NCBI RefSeq assembly: GCF_001949145.1
Contig: NW_019091425.1
Location: forward strand, 1 to 29,257
Reading direction: 5' to 3'
Origin: Acanthaster planci
Lineage: Eukaryota > Echinodermata > Asteroidea > Valvatida > Acanthasteridae
DNA length: 29,257 nucleotides
Part shown: positions 1-11,754 of the stretch, piece after piece
Numbering within the stretch: position 1 is the first letter of the stretch
Layout: each line of letters begins with the position of its first letter
The notes under the pieces: model-generated
Told to the model about the DNA's origin: nothing
Seen by the model: only the letters and a program-made list of their open reading frames with translations
Databases searched by the model: none
Position numbers and translations under genes: made by a program

Positions 1-916
1 ACAAAACAAGATTTTGGCAAGTTGTTGCTCAGTCACTGCTGTTGACGCCTTACAGGTGATGTTAGGTGTGTGTGTATGCGCTAGTTTTGCCAGGATATCC
101 TGATTAATGAATCATTTCTAAAGCGCCTAATGACCTTAAAAACGCCAAATTGCCTTCCAAAATCTTAGTTTCTACGTAATGTGTGAATATATCCTTTCTT
201 TGACCGGCACGTTTTCATGACAATGGATTTCGAAGTGTGGTCTCCATCTCATGAAGTTTCATATTACCGAGCGAGTTTAAGCATTTTCCATGCGTTAATC
301 ACTGGCCCCTATAACCAATCCCTGTTCACTCAGATCTATTCTTTACTTGTCATTAAAAGAGAATCTATTTTTCCAAAATGAAATTGTAAATTAAATTTTA
401 CGGCAAACGACTGAGGCCTACCAGTAACGGAAAACAGGAGAACGACTGTACACGCCAGAGACAGCTCCATTATTTTGTTGGCTCTGTTAGTAGCACCTGC
501 TCCGTTTTGATGACAAAGACAATAGGACCATCAATAAAAACCTGCAGAAATCAACTTCATGCCAATGGATGACACGAAGATTAAGTAGGCAAATTGACAA
601 AGGACCAACTAGCCACAGAATCGGCCCCTGAAAGACATACATATACTGACAACTATCGGTAACACGAGCTTGGGATAAGACAAGACTTCAGTTTAGGTGA
701 ATATATTTTTCAGTCCCGACTGAAATTGCTCAGGTGTTGCGATATTTCGGTTAAGACGAGCACTTTTTGCGCACCGGCTGAGTGCAAATCTATTCAGCGC
801 AAGCTTTTTTGAAGGCAATTTGTCAATCAGCCAGTCCATTTAATTTTGAAATTTGCTTCTGTAATTTTTTCGTTTACAGTAGTACAGCGCTGCAGTTTCC
901 CTCACCGAATCAAGCC
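1..916. other. Intergenic DNA, no feature recognised
   Basis: AT-rich sequence with only short open frames. I see no gene, RNA or clear repeat. Confidence 0.6.
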
Positions 917-1158
917 GTTTGTGTCCGGTGCAGCAACGGAGACAAACAATGGGCGTTTGCGGTTGCCGTATCCAACACAGAAATTCTGTGTGGTGGCTTT
1001 CGTGCTGTCTGAAAGACAGTAAAGATAGTTTGATATTGGACACTCGATACTTCATATGGTTTGTACGGCGAATGTCAGATTTTTTCTCTCGACATTCGAC
1101 ATTCCCTGTACAATCCTATGGGAATGTCGATTGTGTCGAGAAAAATCAGACATTCGCT
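917..1158. repeat. String of four successive hairpins
   Basis: Four separate inverted repeats follow one another: 917-927/937-947 (11-bp arms, one mismatch), 975-982/984-991 (8-bp perfect, ACACAGAA), 1005-1010/1014-1019 (CTGTCT) and 1069-1106/1120-1158 (about 38-bp imperfect arms, starting GCGAATGTC and ending ATTCCC, with a 13-bp loop). The last alone would form a strong stem-loop in DNA or RNA. The arrangement could be a degraded foldback transposon or an RNA-structured locus; neither is proven. Confidence 0.65.
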
Positions 1159-2942
1159 GTAAAAACCTGTGGTAATGTCCAATGGCTTCTTCTGTCATGT
1201 CGCATGAACATTAGCGAGTGCCGCCAAAGCACTACGATACTTTAGAGAGTGGTGATAAGTGGTTATACATGTACATTGTATTTCTATGTCATATCGTGTA
1301 ACATCTCCAAATGAATTAACTGTAATCTAAGAAGCTAAGAACATTTCCAAAGGTGGGTGGGCTGTGAAGCCGATGGAAAATTGGATTAAGAAAAATGTTA
1401 TGTTTCTAACCATTTTTAACCCTAAGAGAGCTGGGTTTGTATGTTGGACGATCTCACAGCAGGAGCGGACCCCCCCCCCGAACTCGGCATCACGCACCCA
1501 ATTGTTTTTAAAACTCCTTTCAGTATAAATGTGGAGTTTCAATTTAATTCAACTGATGGTTTTGCTGTTCAGGTCATTTGAATGTCAAGGCCACGCATGC
1601 GCTAGCCGGGGTGCATTGAGCACGGCAGTGGACAAGTATACATTTTTGGCTGACCTGTCTCAGAGCAAATGGGCGTTGCGCGAGCACAGTTTGTTCGATT
1701 TAAAAAAAAAACTAGCAAAGTCTCAGGGCGTAAAGAAAAAACACAGTGTGACATCGGAAAAAACGGGACTCCAGTTCTTTGATAGGGTTACTATTAAAAC
1801 GAATTGTAATTTCAAACGGTTCAGAAATGATTTCAGTAAGTTTGAGTGCCGGAATATTAGCTTTTCAAATAAAACAATAAACAATTCAGATTTTGAAGCA
1901 TTCGGTTTTTTCATAACAACTGAACAATTAACACCTCCAATTCCCCCCCCCCAAAAAAAGCAAGTTCGCCTGGTACTATAGCTACATGAAGTCAATGCCT
2001 AGGCCTACAAGAGCACTAGAAAGCAAACCATTACCACAAGATTGAGTCTGTTAACTTCTCTAGCAACCCTGAACTGTAAATGGGAATCACGGGCATGTTC
2101 GATGTACCTCGCGGTTAAATATAGATCAGAAAGAGGCCCTGGTATATATTTTTAAACTTTATTTGTTCATATAATGTAGGCCCTGATTTTAAAAGGTCAT
2201 TTTTAACATTCTTGTGAGGTTAAATTCGATTACATATGCAAGCACGGAGTGCTTTTTTTGACGGGTTTAAGAAATTCAATCATCACGTGTTAACAAGTTT
2301 CCAATGTTTTCTGTTTTATGCCTAGCGACCCCCTGGATCCCCAACGCCAATTACGGCCAGTTTAGTCTGCCAGACGGCCATTTTAATCATATTGTTTTAT
2401 TATGTGAAGTGATAGAGTAGATAGTCATTATAATTCTGTTTTATTTCAACAGGGTAGCCTTGTCAGTTAATTAAAAACTGGTATCATTAAACGCCCTGAT
2501 AAAACTTTAAAGACTTTACTTTAAGACTTTAAAACAGATTAGGTTAACATTAAAAAAGCGAAAAAAAAGAAGCTGAATAGCAGTCGAACAACACAAGATT
2601 TCTATATAAGTTAGATACAAACCATTTGGCATTGACCTGTCAGCAGGGACAGGGAGAATGAAAAACAAAGCCTTGATAATGACCCCCGCTACGGTCTACC
2701 GGCCGAGAACATATTTTTCCCTTATTACACATAAATAATGCAGGCCTACAAAGCAAGGATAAGTGTTACCAGACAGCTGTTCACAACACTATACAATAAT
2801 GAACGACCGGAGTGTTTTTATATGCATGACAAGTTTTGAAAAAGTCTCTTGAGGCACAGCCGAGTTCGGGATTCCACCCCCCCCCAGCTGTGAGGTGGAC
2901 CAAAATAACCCGACTCTTTAGAGTTAAATCCGGTTAATACTT
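1159..2942. other. Intergenic DNA with homopolymer C runs
   Basis: Contains runs of eight to ten C near 1471, 1945 and 2877, the second followed directly by A7, and a small direct/inverted cluster of GACTTTAAA-like words at 2499-2535. A 150-codon open frame at 1529-1981 shows no family signature, so I do not call a gene. Confidence 0.55.
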
Positions 2943-3115
2943 CAGGCGAATGCACAAACGAAGCGAATTCGACGTCATGAAAATTCGCAGCGAAATTTTG
3001 CCGGAGTTGAAATGTGTTCTACTCAGTTTTGCACATTCGCAGGGCGAATATTTGATCTGCCGTTACAATTTCACGTACGTGTTCGCTTTTGCGCCAAGTA
3101 TGGACCGGCCATCAT
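2943..3115 (+). mobile_element. Dispersed MITE-like repeat, copy 1
   Basis: It begins AGGCGAATGCACAAACGAAG and ends near AAGTATGGACCGGCCAT. Order of shared words with other copies: GCGAAGCGAATT-GACGTCA, then GAGTTGAAATGTGTTC, then GTGTTCGCTTTTGCG, then the GTATG..CCGGCC end. Copies at 9990-10160 (same strand) and 16126-16279 (opposite strand) keep this order. No coding capacity is evident, as expected for a non-autonomous DNA transposon. Confidence 0.6.
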
Positions 3116-3286
3116 GTGTGCTTTCTTTCGGCAATATTCACATTAATCAAAAGACGAATTCCCAAGTTTGTGCTTTACACAAACGAAGCAGAATGGAAAT
3201 ACGACAAAATTATGCACCATTATGCAGTATACAAGTGCTATGCAATGCACGAATTCATTTGGACTTCAAGCGGAAAATCGGAGTAA

Positions 3287-3481
3287 AGACGCCTTATATA
3301 CCCGTCAACAGTTGCGCCAAGCGTTGCATGTTCTTCAAAATCACTCCCAAGGTGATTTTGACAGTCGCACACAACCGCAACGCACACGTGTGTTCTGTTA
3401 TCGGAGTTGATTTTGGTGTGAAACGCATGAACGCATCGCTTACGCAACGCACTAAAAAACGTACATATGGATAGGCGCCTT
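3287..3481. mobile_element. Inverted-repeat element of about 195 bp
   Basis: The left end (GACGCCTTATATACCCGT, then GTTGCG..AAGCGTTGCATG) is imperfectly complementary to the right end (GCAACGCACTAAAAAACGTA, then ATGGATAGGCGCCTT). A perfect 10-bp stem, TCAAAATCAC/GTGATTTTGA, sits at 3335-3344/3352-3361. It looks like a MITE. The 174-codon open frame at 2950-3474 spans this and the preceding repeat and is not a gene. Confidence 0.45.
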
Positions 3482-5674
3482 AACGGCCTCCTTCTTTGTG
3501 AGTCTGGACTTTCGAGCCGACGCCCAGGTCATGTCAAGTGTGCCGGTTCACTACCAACATCTTACACAGAGCGCCAACCCTCTTTTTCTCCCAGACCATC
3601 TTCATGAAGACTTCGCTCGCGATGTTAATTAAGCCAGAAGAGAAACGAAAATATGAGGGCACGGAGATGACTCTGAATAATCGTTTACCGACAAAGTGGG
3701 AAAGCAAGATACTTACAAGATGTGCGGAAGTCAGGGCGCAACACTTTATGTCCTTGAAGTTGGGGACTGTCAACAAATCCACGGCCCAAGCAATTGCATT
3801 TACGTATGTTCGAGCTCAGGCCTAAGCTTTTGCTTGTGAACTGCGCAGTCGCTGCATTTTGCATGCCTGTCTGAACCCACCCCTCGCCGGTCATATTAAT
3901 TTGAGTCATTCAGCAGGAAACTGTGAGTCACTCCCGTAAATCTGCTTGCAAACCGGTGGATCCAATTGCCTCAGGCCAGTTAACCAGTGACGTTTTAAAG
4001 ATATTTCTTTCTAAAGATGATCACCCCTAAGAATAATTGTTAATTATTGAAGAAAACCAATCGTTTACTTCCGTTTGTCTCTGTACCGATATGCGTCCTA
4101 AGTCAAATAGGATTTCATGGTGTAACCTAAAAGTACACTCAAGCAAGAGAAGGGAAATGATGTTCAGATACACGTTTCCGGGTACATGTTGCGTTTTGCT
4201 GCTCCATTTTTTTCTGCCGTGTACGCGTCAGTCGTGCACTGCTCTTTAGCATCATTTCAACATTGTCTGTTGACATACGACTGTTACTTCGGTGTCGTAT
4301 GTTGCATATGCCGTGCAGTTTTCAGGTATTCATTTCCAAAGCCCCATATAGAAAATGTTTGTGGGCTGTTGTATTTCATCTGCGTCTGGCTTTTGCCAGG
4401 GAGCAGTCCCAAATCATTATTGTGGCACAGGCGGTGGCTACATGGCAGTGGACCGTTGATGAGTGCGGACTTAAATTTTAAAAAAAAATTGTAGAATTTT
4501 TGCGTCAACCTTCTAAGCCTGATGTTGTGCAAGTGTGCATTTTTCATGAATAATTTCGGGAAAAAAGTGTAAAACCCCTTTTTAAGAAAGCCAAACTTTT
4601 GGGGAAGGAAGTGATTAATCATCGGCGTATTTTGGTTAATAGATAAAATAGCCCGCAGTTTCTGCTTTTTTGTCCTTTTTTTTTTTTAAATATTTCTTGC
4701 ACATTTAAGCTTTTTGCTTGACGCGAATACTGCTGTGTTGACCATGGTTAACTGCAACTATTTTTATTTGGTAAAGTCAGTGGTTCACTGACACCAAAAC
4801 CCGCATAATGGATAGAGCGAACCAGCGATGACATCACTGATCGAGATCCAGATCCCTGTGAAACAGGTAGGCCGTCCAGCTTAGCACACGCGTGTATTTG
4901 GCAAATCACGACACCCTGAACAAGCATGCAACGCGTGGGAAACACCAGTCCACGAGCGATGGGCAATCACAGCAATGGTTTTCTATTTCAATTCTGGTTG
5001 AATTAGGCCTACACTATAGAATAAATGTAATCGCGTCGCCCCACGCACTATACTGCGGCGTAGAGCGTCCATGACTCTACGCAAAAATTGTGCACACTCA
5101 ACGGTGCGTCTGTACGCGATGCCAATCTAGTCTTTTAATTCTATGGAGGTGTTTCATGTGAAGTAATATGACGGTCAAAGGCATTTCGGGAACTTTGTCT
5201 GTGGAGGCGGGAGTATTTTCAAATCCGGGTATTTCTACTTGAGAGACTTGGAACGCACGCATGTTTCCGCGCACATCTGTGTAAATTGCACGCTGGCCAT
5301 AAAAAAACCATGTGATTGAAAATCCTCCATCTGTCCCCTTGTTGCACGCATTGTTCCCGAAAGACCCTGCCCTTGATGAAGTTCTTACACCGAACTGCTC
5401 ATTCAAGCGTAATACAATTTAAAGGCTGCATTTACGTTCATGAGCATTGCTGTGATTCTTTTGTTAGTGTGTTTTAGTCCCTCAAGAAATTAGGTTCCCC
5501 GTCTGAAACCTTGGTTCGACCTGAGTCGCTGTGGTTCGGCACGAATCTAAACGCCTGTCTGAACTGGGTGCTTGAGTTTAAACATGTTCTTGCCAGTGGT
5601 CATGACATTTGAATTTCAATAATGATGTGACCTTCAAGGTAATCGTACACAAAGAAAAGTGCAGTCGATACTGG
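3482..5674. other. Intergenic DNA, no gene recognised
   Basis: Only short open frames in several overlapping frames, without domain signatures, and a T-rich tract near 4672-4688. Nothing I can support as a gene or element. Confidence 0.6.
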
Positions 5675-5704
5675 TCATAGAGCTATACATGTATAGCTCT
5701 ATGA
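5675..5704. repeat. Perfect 30-bp palindrome
   Basis: Two 15-bp arms, TCATAGAGCTATACA and its exact complement, meet without a spacer, centred on TACATGTA. It can extrude as a cruciform or fold as a hairpin. Confidence 0.85.
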
Positions 5705-6675
5705 TGCTGGTTCACCCATAGTTGCATTTTTCCAACAGATTACCAACACTATTGACCGTTGCTATAGCGTTACTGACTGTCGGTAGAATACCTTGTGAAA
5801 CAGTTTGCGCAGTGCTCGTGGTTAGAATGTACATGTATTACCCCAATTGGCTCCTAGCCTGCCTAATTGATGTGAATTTAATATAATGCTTAAATTACTG
5901 TCTTTGATATATGCTTCCTTTTAGTTTGAAGCTCCATTTCCTTGAATATTAGCGTTTGAACTTCCCCTTTAATCTTCCGGTAACATACGGAACTGTGTGG
6001 AAACCGTACTTGAAAACAATAGATCACCTCGAAACAAACATAAAATAGTGGAGCTTGCGAACGATCGAGTTTGCGGAAGCACTGTGTAGGAAATATCTTG
6101 CAGAAAACTGGTGGGATTCTCAAAACTGCTGATATCAATGTTCCGGCGGGAAAGCATGTTACCACGTCGTCGGGACAAATATACATGTCGCTTGCTTTGA
6201 TTTGGTTCCTTAATTATATGTTTTAACTAGTTTAACCATAAACCCAGAATGACAGGCCTAATTCCTCTTCATTTGATTAATAAAGCTCGTAAAGCCAACC
6301 TTAGACTTGAACCCTAAGGCCTATACTAATTTAACGGAAACTACAACCAAGACTTAAGTCACACAAATGTCACAGTCAAGAATTCATTGCCTTTAAAAGA
6401 AACAAATAAGGAAAGTTAAGAAAAATGTGCATTCATCAAGCTAATCTGTGAACTGTAAACTATGTCTTTAACACTACAGGGTGTATAAAAAAGTAGACTC
6501 TCAGAAAAATTAGCATGAAATGACGTAGGACCCAAGTTTCAAAGATTTGGTTGTACCGTTTGGCGAAGGATGTAATTCTGCTTTAATTGGCGCAAGTTTC
6601 GTGGTTCACATTTCACGTTTCAATGAGCAGAGGAAGGTGGAATTTTGGAAAATGAAAGTCTGTTTCGGTGGAAGG
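5705..6675. other. Intergenic DNA, no feature recognised
   Basis: AT-rich; a 98-codon antisense open frame at 5890-6186 has no family signature. Confidence 0.6.
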
Positions 6676-6834
6676 GCACGACGCGACGGGTCGACGGCAC
6701 GAAGCGACGGCACAAAGAGACGGCATGACGGGACGGTACAACGCGAAATCACAACGCGACGTCACGATGCAATGCATTCAAAACAGGGAACGGAAACGAC
6801 GCCATGACGCTACAACACGACGTGATGGCATGGT
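6676..6834. repeat. Degenerate GACG-rich tandem repeat
   Basis: Words such as CGACGGCACGA, CGACGGCACAA and GACGGCATGACGGGACGG recur at irregular short intervals, nearly all in + orientation. It borders a foldback element at 6835-7090 built from the complementary words, so the two together form one larger structure. Confidence 0.6.
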
Positions 6835-7090
6835 GTTCTATAGCCGACAAAATTGCGTCGTGTCGTGCCGTCGCCCCGCGCCACAATGCAACGGCTCCGT
6901 CGCGTAGAGCCATAGCGTTGTGACGTTGCCTCCTTTCTCATTACTTTTATGCTGTGTTTAATGCTTGCGTCATCGCATCGTGCTGGCACGTCTTGCCGCC
7001 GTATCGTGCCGTCATGAGGTTGCGTCTTGCCGTCATAGCGTTGTGTCGGGGCGACGGAACGACGCAACGAAATTTTGTCGTCTATAGAAC
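6835..7090. mobile_element. 256-bp foldback (MITE-like) element
   Basis: The left arm, 6835-6878, starts GTTCTATAGCCGACAAAATT and ends CCGTCGCCCCG. The right arm, 7047-7090, is its reverse complement with only a few mismatches and ends TTTTGTCGTCTATAGAAC. The interior consists of diverged GACG/CGTC words. No transposase frame is present, so it would be non-autonomous. A target-site duplication is not obvious. Confidence 0.7.
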
Positions 7091-8643
7091 ATATGTAAGA
7101 ATGGTTTCAAGAATTACCGGGGCGGTACGGGGATATGTAGTTTGGTATTTGCTTTACCTCGCATTATGTGATCAGCATGCCAGCTTTTAGTTAAGTGTTG
7201 GCTCATTTGCTGACCAAAGAGCTGCTTGGCAGTCCAGGCTGGCAACCAAGTGGGAATCGAAGTAAGGACATTGTTGTAGATCTCCTGGATAACCCACCGT
7301 CGCAAGAGCGCACCATCACGACGAAGTGCCGGCATTCATCAACTGCTTCAAAGATTACCACATCGCAGGGTTGTAGACCAGTCAATAAAGCCGTCGATGT
7401 CAATGATAATCATCCCCTCTTCAGAAAGTCGGCAAAAATCCTCACACGTTTCTCAGCTATTTAAGGCACAATTGTGACAAACTAAAGTGCGTGTTGTTGA
7501 TTTTCTATTCAATCTTCAGTACTAATTAACGAATCCAGTCACTGGAAGCTTCAGGAGGTGCTTATACCAACAAAGGCATGCGGCATGGGCGTGGAAAAAG
7601 AGGGCAGCGGCACTTACCCATTGCTTTGTTAATTTGCTGCTGTTGAGTGTTTTGCCTCCCTCATGCCTAAGTTTGTAGGACTTGAATTCCTGGGGGCTTA
7701 GGGTTGGGTGTGGAGTGACGTTTGTTTTGTTTAATTATTATTTTAGGTTTTCCCGGCCAATTTCTAAAACTGTGTAAATGAATTAGTAATGGAGCATTCA
7801 TTTTCGAGTGAAATGGAACGAACGTTCAAACCCCCTTTCTATTTAACAAATACAAATATTCGTTTGTGTGCTAACAGAAGTTATATTCTTAGAACTGTTT
7901 GGTTGAATGGTTAAATGTTTGAATATTCATAACTGAAATAGACCATTCATGTTGTCTTTAAAAACATACCGACTATCGTACGAATCCTATGCAGACACCG
8001 ACGCGGAGGTAACGCTTCCTTCACGTAGTACGTTTTTGCCACAAGTACGCCAAAGTTCACAAAATAGCCCTCTTGCAATGGCTGAACGGGAAGATGCAGG
8101 AAAATCATAGACTTCAATTGGTGTACAGTTTGATAACAAACACACTAGAATCCTTCATGAGTAACAATATCCATTATCAAAGTGGTGTCACGATTTCCGT
8201 ATATTTCTAATCGAATGGAACGCAATTTTTTTTTAACTTGAATAAAAGCACATGAAAATGAATACTCAATACTGACGGTTTACGGTAAAAGACAGAGTTT
8301 TAGTGAATAAGATTGCACGTTGGTTGCAATTGGCAATGAATACGTCAAATCGAATTCTAATCACTTATTTGTAACCTTTTAATTAAATGAAATTTAATGC
8401 ACATTCATTTATTTGAAGGATGCAAAACGAAGTCGGTTGTTATCGTATTGCGAAAATGGAACAAAGATTTAAGTCGTTCTCAAAATCCACGCGAAATTGA
8501 GTTTTTATTTTACGAATTTAAACAGCGCATTTTCCGAAATTGGCCAGGAAAACCTATATTATATTTTCTTAACGTTTTGCTTTTAAAGAGCCTCGCAATA
8601 ATTTCTTCATCAGATCCAGTGAACAGGTTTTGGTGATATACCC
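7091..8643. other. Intergenic DNA, no gene recognised
   Basis: The part at 7195-7460 is less AT-rich and open in several frames on both strands, without convincing domain similarity. The part from 7700 is AT-rich and featureless. Confidence 0.55.
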
Positions 8644-8814
8644 AGCAAGATATGGGACGGAGGGGTACCCCCCTTACCTGTCCAATCCCTATACACGCTC
8701 TACACTTTTGTTACCTAACACATCCCCCCTAGATGTCTGTAAAGAATTCCTGATATTCTAATCAAACAATGACCAACACAAAGGTGGGGGGTGCTCTCCG
8801 TCCTATATCATGCT
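8644..8814. mobile_element. MITE-like element with about 31-bp terminal inverted repeats
   Basis: The left end 8644-8673 reads AGCAAGATATGGGACGGAGG then GGTACCCCCC. The right end 8784-8814, reverse-complemented, reads AGCATGATATAGGACGGAGA then GCACCCCCCAC. The match is good over about 30 bp. The 110-bp interior has no coding signature. Confidence 0.6.
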
Positions 8815-9989
8815 TCATAATGTTCGGAGAGGGCATGTCCGGCTATCCGACATGTCAGGCAGACGTGAAGTCAGGGAACTGGACTACAACTTCCAAAAGA
8901 CATCAACCGTCTTCACTTAAGAAACAATCTAGAGATTCTTTTCATGGCAACAGACATTTAACAATTACAAACAGATGTCTGTGAAATTTTGCTGTCAGCA
9001 GTCGTCATTATAATATCGTGGATGATCGCAGCCATGGCAACACCATACCAAACATAAACAAGTCCCTTGATTGTTTCCAAGCAATTGGACTGTTGCTCTC
9101 ATTGAGATAGCGCAACGCCATTTTTATCTTTGGCACCGAATTATGCACATGGTTCAAATAAACGGGGCCAGTGTGACAAAACTTCCAGCGATGACAATTT
9201 CTAGGCACGTTTGATTATTCTGTTGATGATATTATTCTTTGCCGGTGTACTTGACTTGTGGCAAAGGTTACAGCGGTATCCCGGGGCAGATGACATTAAT
9301 CAAAGTACTACAGGCTCGCGGTCTGTCTATAAAAGCCCCTTATCAGTTTCGAAAACTGCGTAGGCGTCAAACCAACCTCCGTTGTTCCCTCCTCTTTTCA
9401 ATTCATGTTTACAGGACAGGGTACTTTTCGTGTAAGTAATGAGGCTCGCGCAGGAACACAACAGTGGGCCCAAATATTTCAAATACATGTAGGCAATGTT
9501 TCCTCGAAGTATATTTAAACGTATTAAGAACATGTGATAACAAGTGTTGCGAGGCGCGAACATATTTGCCCCTTTTAACATTAAAGGGAGCACAAGGTGA
9601 ATGTCACATGCGTTAAAACAACTGTGCCAGAAATAAAACCCCATAGCTTTTTAAATTATGCACCTTTTCCACTGCTGTCCAGGTAAAAAAGCTGAATGGT
9701 TCCTTGTGCGTTCCAAGCTCTTGCAATGAGTGAAGCTTTACGCCGGGTTACAGTCCCTCCACTAAAATTTAGGCCTTACGTAAAGTAACAGTCTCATCAT
9801 TTTAAACAAGTCAGAAGTTTATTTTTAGTGGAGTGGTTATATGGAGGACAGTGGCTACCCTTTTGGCAGCCAGTAGTTTATTACATTTGTAACCTTTAGA
9901 TCAGTTATAACCATGATTTTTTATTGCTTATTCCTTCTTCTTGACGTTAGAAGGTTGTGCCAGTACGTTATATGCCGATCCCATACTCT
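8815..9989. other. Intergenic DNA with a small hairpin
   Basis: CTCCACTAAAA at 9757-9767 pairs exactly with TTTTAGTGGAG at 9823-9833. Otherwise no feature recognised. Confidence 0.6.
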
Positions 9990-10160
9990 AGGCGAACGTA
10001 AAAGCGAAGCGAATTTGACGTCACGGAGCATTTGCAGCGAAGTTCGCTGAGTTGAGATGCATTCGACTACTCGCGAATTTGTGGCACGGATATGACGTAA
10101 TCGGTTGTCACGGTTTCGCGTTCGTGTTCACTTTTGCAATATATGAGCCGGCCATAATGC
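9990..10160 (+). mobile_element. Dispersed MITE-like repeat, copy 2
   Basis: Begins AGGCGAACGTAAAAGCGAAG and runs through TTTGACGTCAC, GAGTTGAGATGCATTCGACT, GCGTTCGTGTTCACTTTTGC to GAGCCGGCCATAATG. It aligns by eye along its length with the copy at 2943-3115. Confidence 0.6.
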
Positions 10161-11754
10161 AATGCCAGTTTTCTCACCGTCTCTTCACAACTTGGACATT
10201 TTCTGTTATGAGGTGCAGTAGGCCACTAGAAACGAAGGTGGATGAGATCCGTGGCTGTAGGGAAAGCGTTCTAAAATTGTATTAGGTGCTCTGTAAAGGC
10301 TTATTATACCTATAATTTCCCTTTAAAACCTTACAATAGTCTGCAAAACTAAGCGCACTATACAGGGCATTAAATTTATTCTAATTGAATCCCGTACGAG
10401 CACATGAGTCCTTGTTTTTAAGTTTCTCCATTCCTGTGTTTGCACTGAAACAGTTTCGACTAATTTTACCCGGCAAATGTAGGCCTAATGTTTTCCTGGA
10501 GCTTTCACTATCTCAGCGGTTGTTCTTAATGCACGAAGACCTGCATGGGACACAGCAAAAAAAAAATGTTCTATCGTTATCCTATTGGGTGCGTATACCT
10601 TTGAGGACTATACCCTCCAATAGGCCTACAGTTTGCTTAACTCCCCACTTTGTTTCTGTCTCCGGTTTGACCTGATTTTAAGCCCACTGACTTTCGAGTT
10701 TCAAAAATCTTGTTTTCCCCAGTGAGGCAATAGAATGGTATGTTCCTGACCGTAAAGATGAAGCATTTTCGGTTAGTTGGAGCATTCTAGGCCCACGAGT
10801 GGTCGATTTTCGCAGGCGAGATTTCGGGAACCCTCGACGTTACAGGAATTATCGGGTATGTGTATCAGTTACATACACCAAAATCTCGGTGTACGTAAAC
10901 TGAATGCAAACTTTTTAGCCAAAGTGTACACACAAGATGGGGAAGGATGAACATCTTTTGACTGTGTCATACGGATACCTTCGTATAATTCTGAGTCCAC
11001 GCTACAAAGCCTTTTGCGAGTTAAATTTGAATACAGTCTGGTATACTGAGTTCTTTAAATTAACGTGAACATAACAATTTGAAATCTCCATAATAAAGAC
11101 ACTGTTGCCATACCTCGTGATTTGGGGCAAGCTTTGCTTAGTTACATAAGAGACGCCTTGCACCAATACAAAGTTTTTAATAGATAAGAAGGGCACAAAG
11201 GAACCAGTCCAGAGATTCCCGAGATGGCGGTCGCTATGCAAAGGCTTCCCCGAATCACGAGGTGTAGCAACAGAGTCTTAAAGTCTGAGGAATTCAGATT
11301 GTTACGTTTATGTGTAATCGGATAACTTTAAGTACCAGATTTTATTCGAATTTAAGTCGCTAAAGGCTTATTGCGTTTTGCTGTGTGATTGATTTTTGTT
11401 CGTAAGCAAGGAGATACCGTCGCCGTTAGTGAAGCCTAACCCGTTTTATTTCATACATTTTGTTGTCAACCTTATACTCGCAAAATAAGACCCCGCAAAA
11501 AATACGGTTAATGTTTTTAGGGATCTTTCAACCTTTAGACATAGGCCCCAAAAATAAATAAATAAATTTTACAAGGAACCGGGGGGCCGTCTGGATCCGT
11601 GCCTGCAGCACATTAAAGGTCCAAAATAGCACTTTAGAGGGCTAAATGGTGAATGACTAATTTCTACACTAGGCCCCGCCGAACAATAGACCTCGTCACG
11701 CACCAATCAGTCTCGTATTTGCACACCAGTGAAAGAAAATGATCCTTGCCCTTA
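10161..11754. other. Intergenic DNA upstream of the promoter
   Basis: No gene or clear repeat. Open frames are short and lack domain signatures. Confidence 0.6.

Noticed and set aside
1529-1981. 150-codon + strand open frame
   Set aside because: Low-complexity, lysine- and phenylalanine-rich translation without family motifs, and it runs into a C9-A7 tract.
2950-3474. 174-codon + strand open frame, the longest in the window
   Set aside because: It spans two inverted-repeat elements whose copies elsewhere are not open; it has no domain signature.
5510-5560. GGTTCGACC resembling a tRNA B box
   Set aside because: No A box or cloverleaf pairing around it.
7195-7464. Open frame containing VDVNDNHPLF, like the calcium-binding linker of cadherins
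   Set aside because: The motif stands alone. The preceding residues lack a cadherin repeat, and a stop follows 13 codons later. Chance resemblance is more likely.
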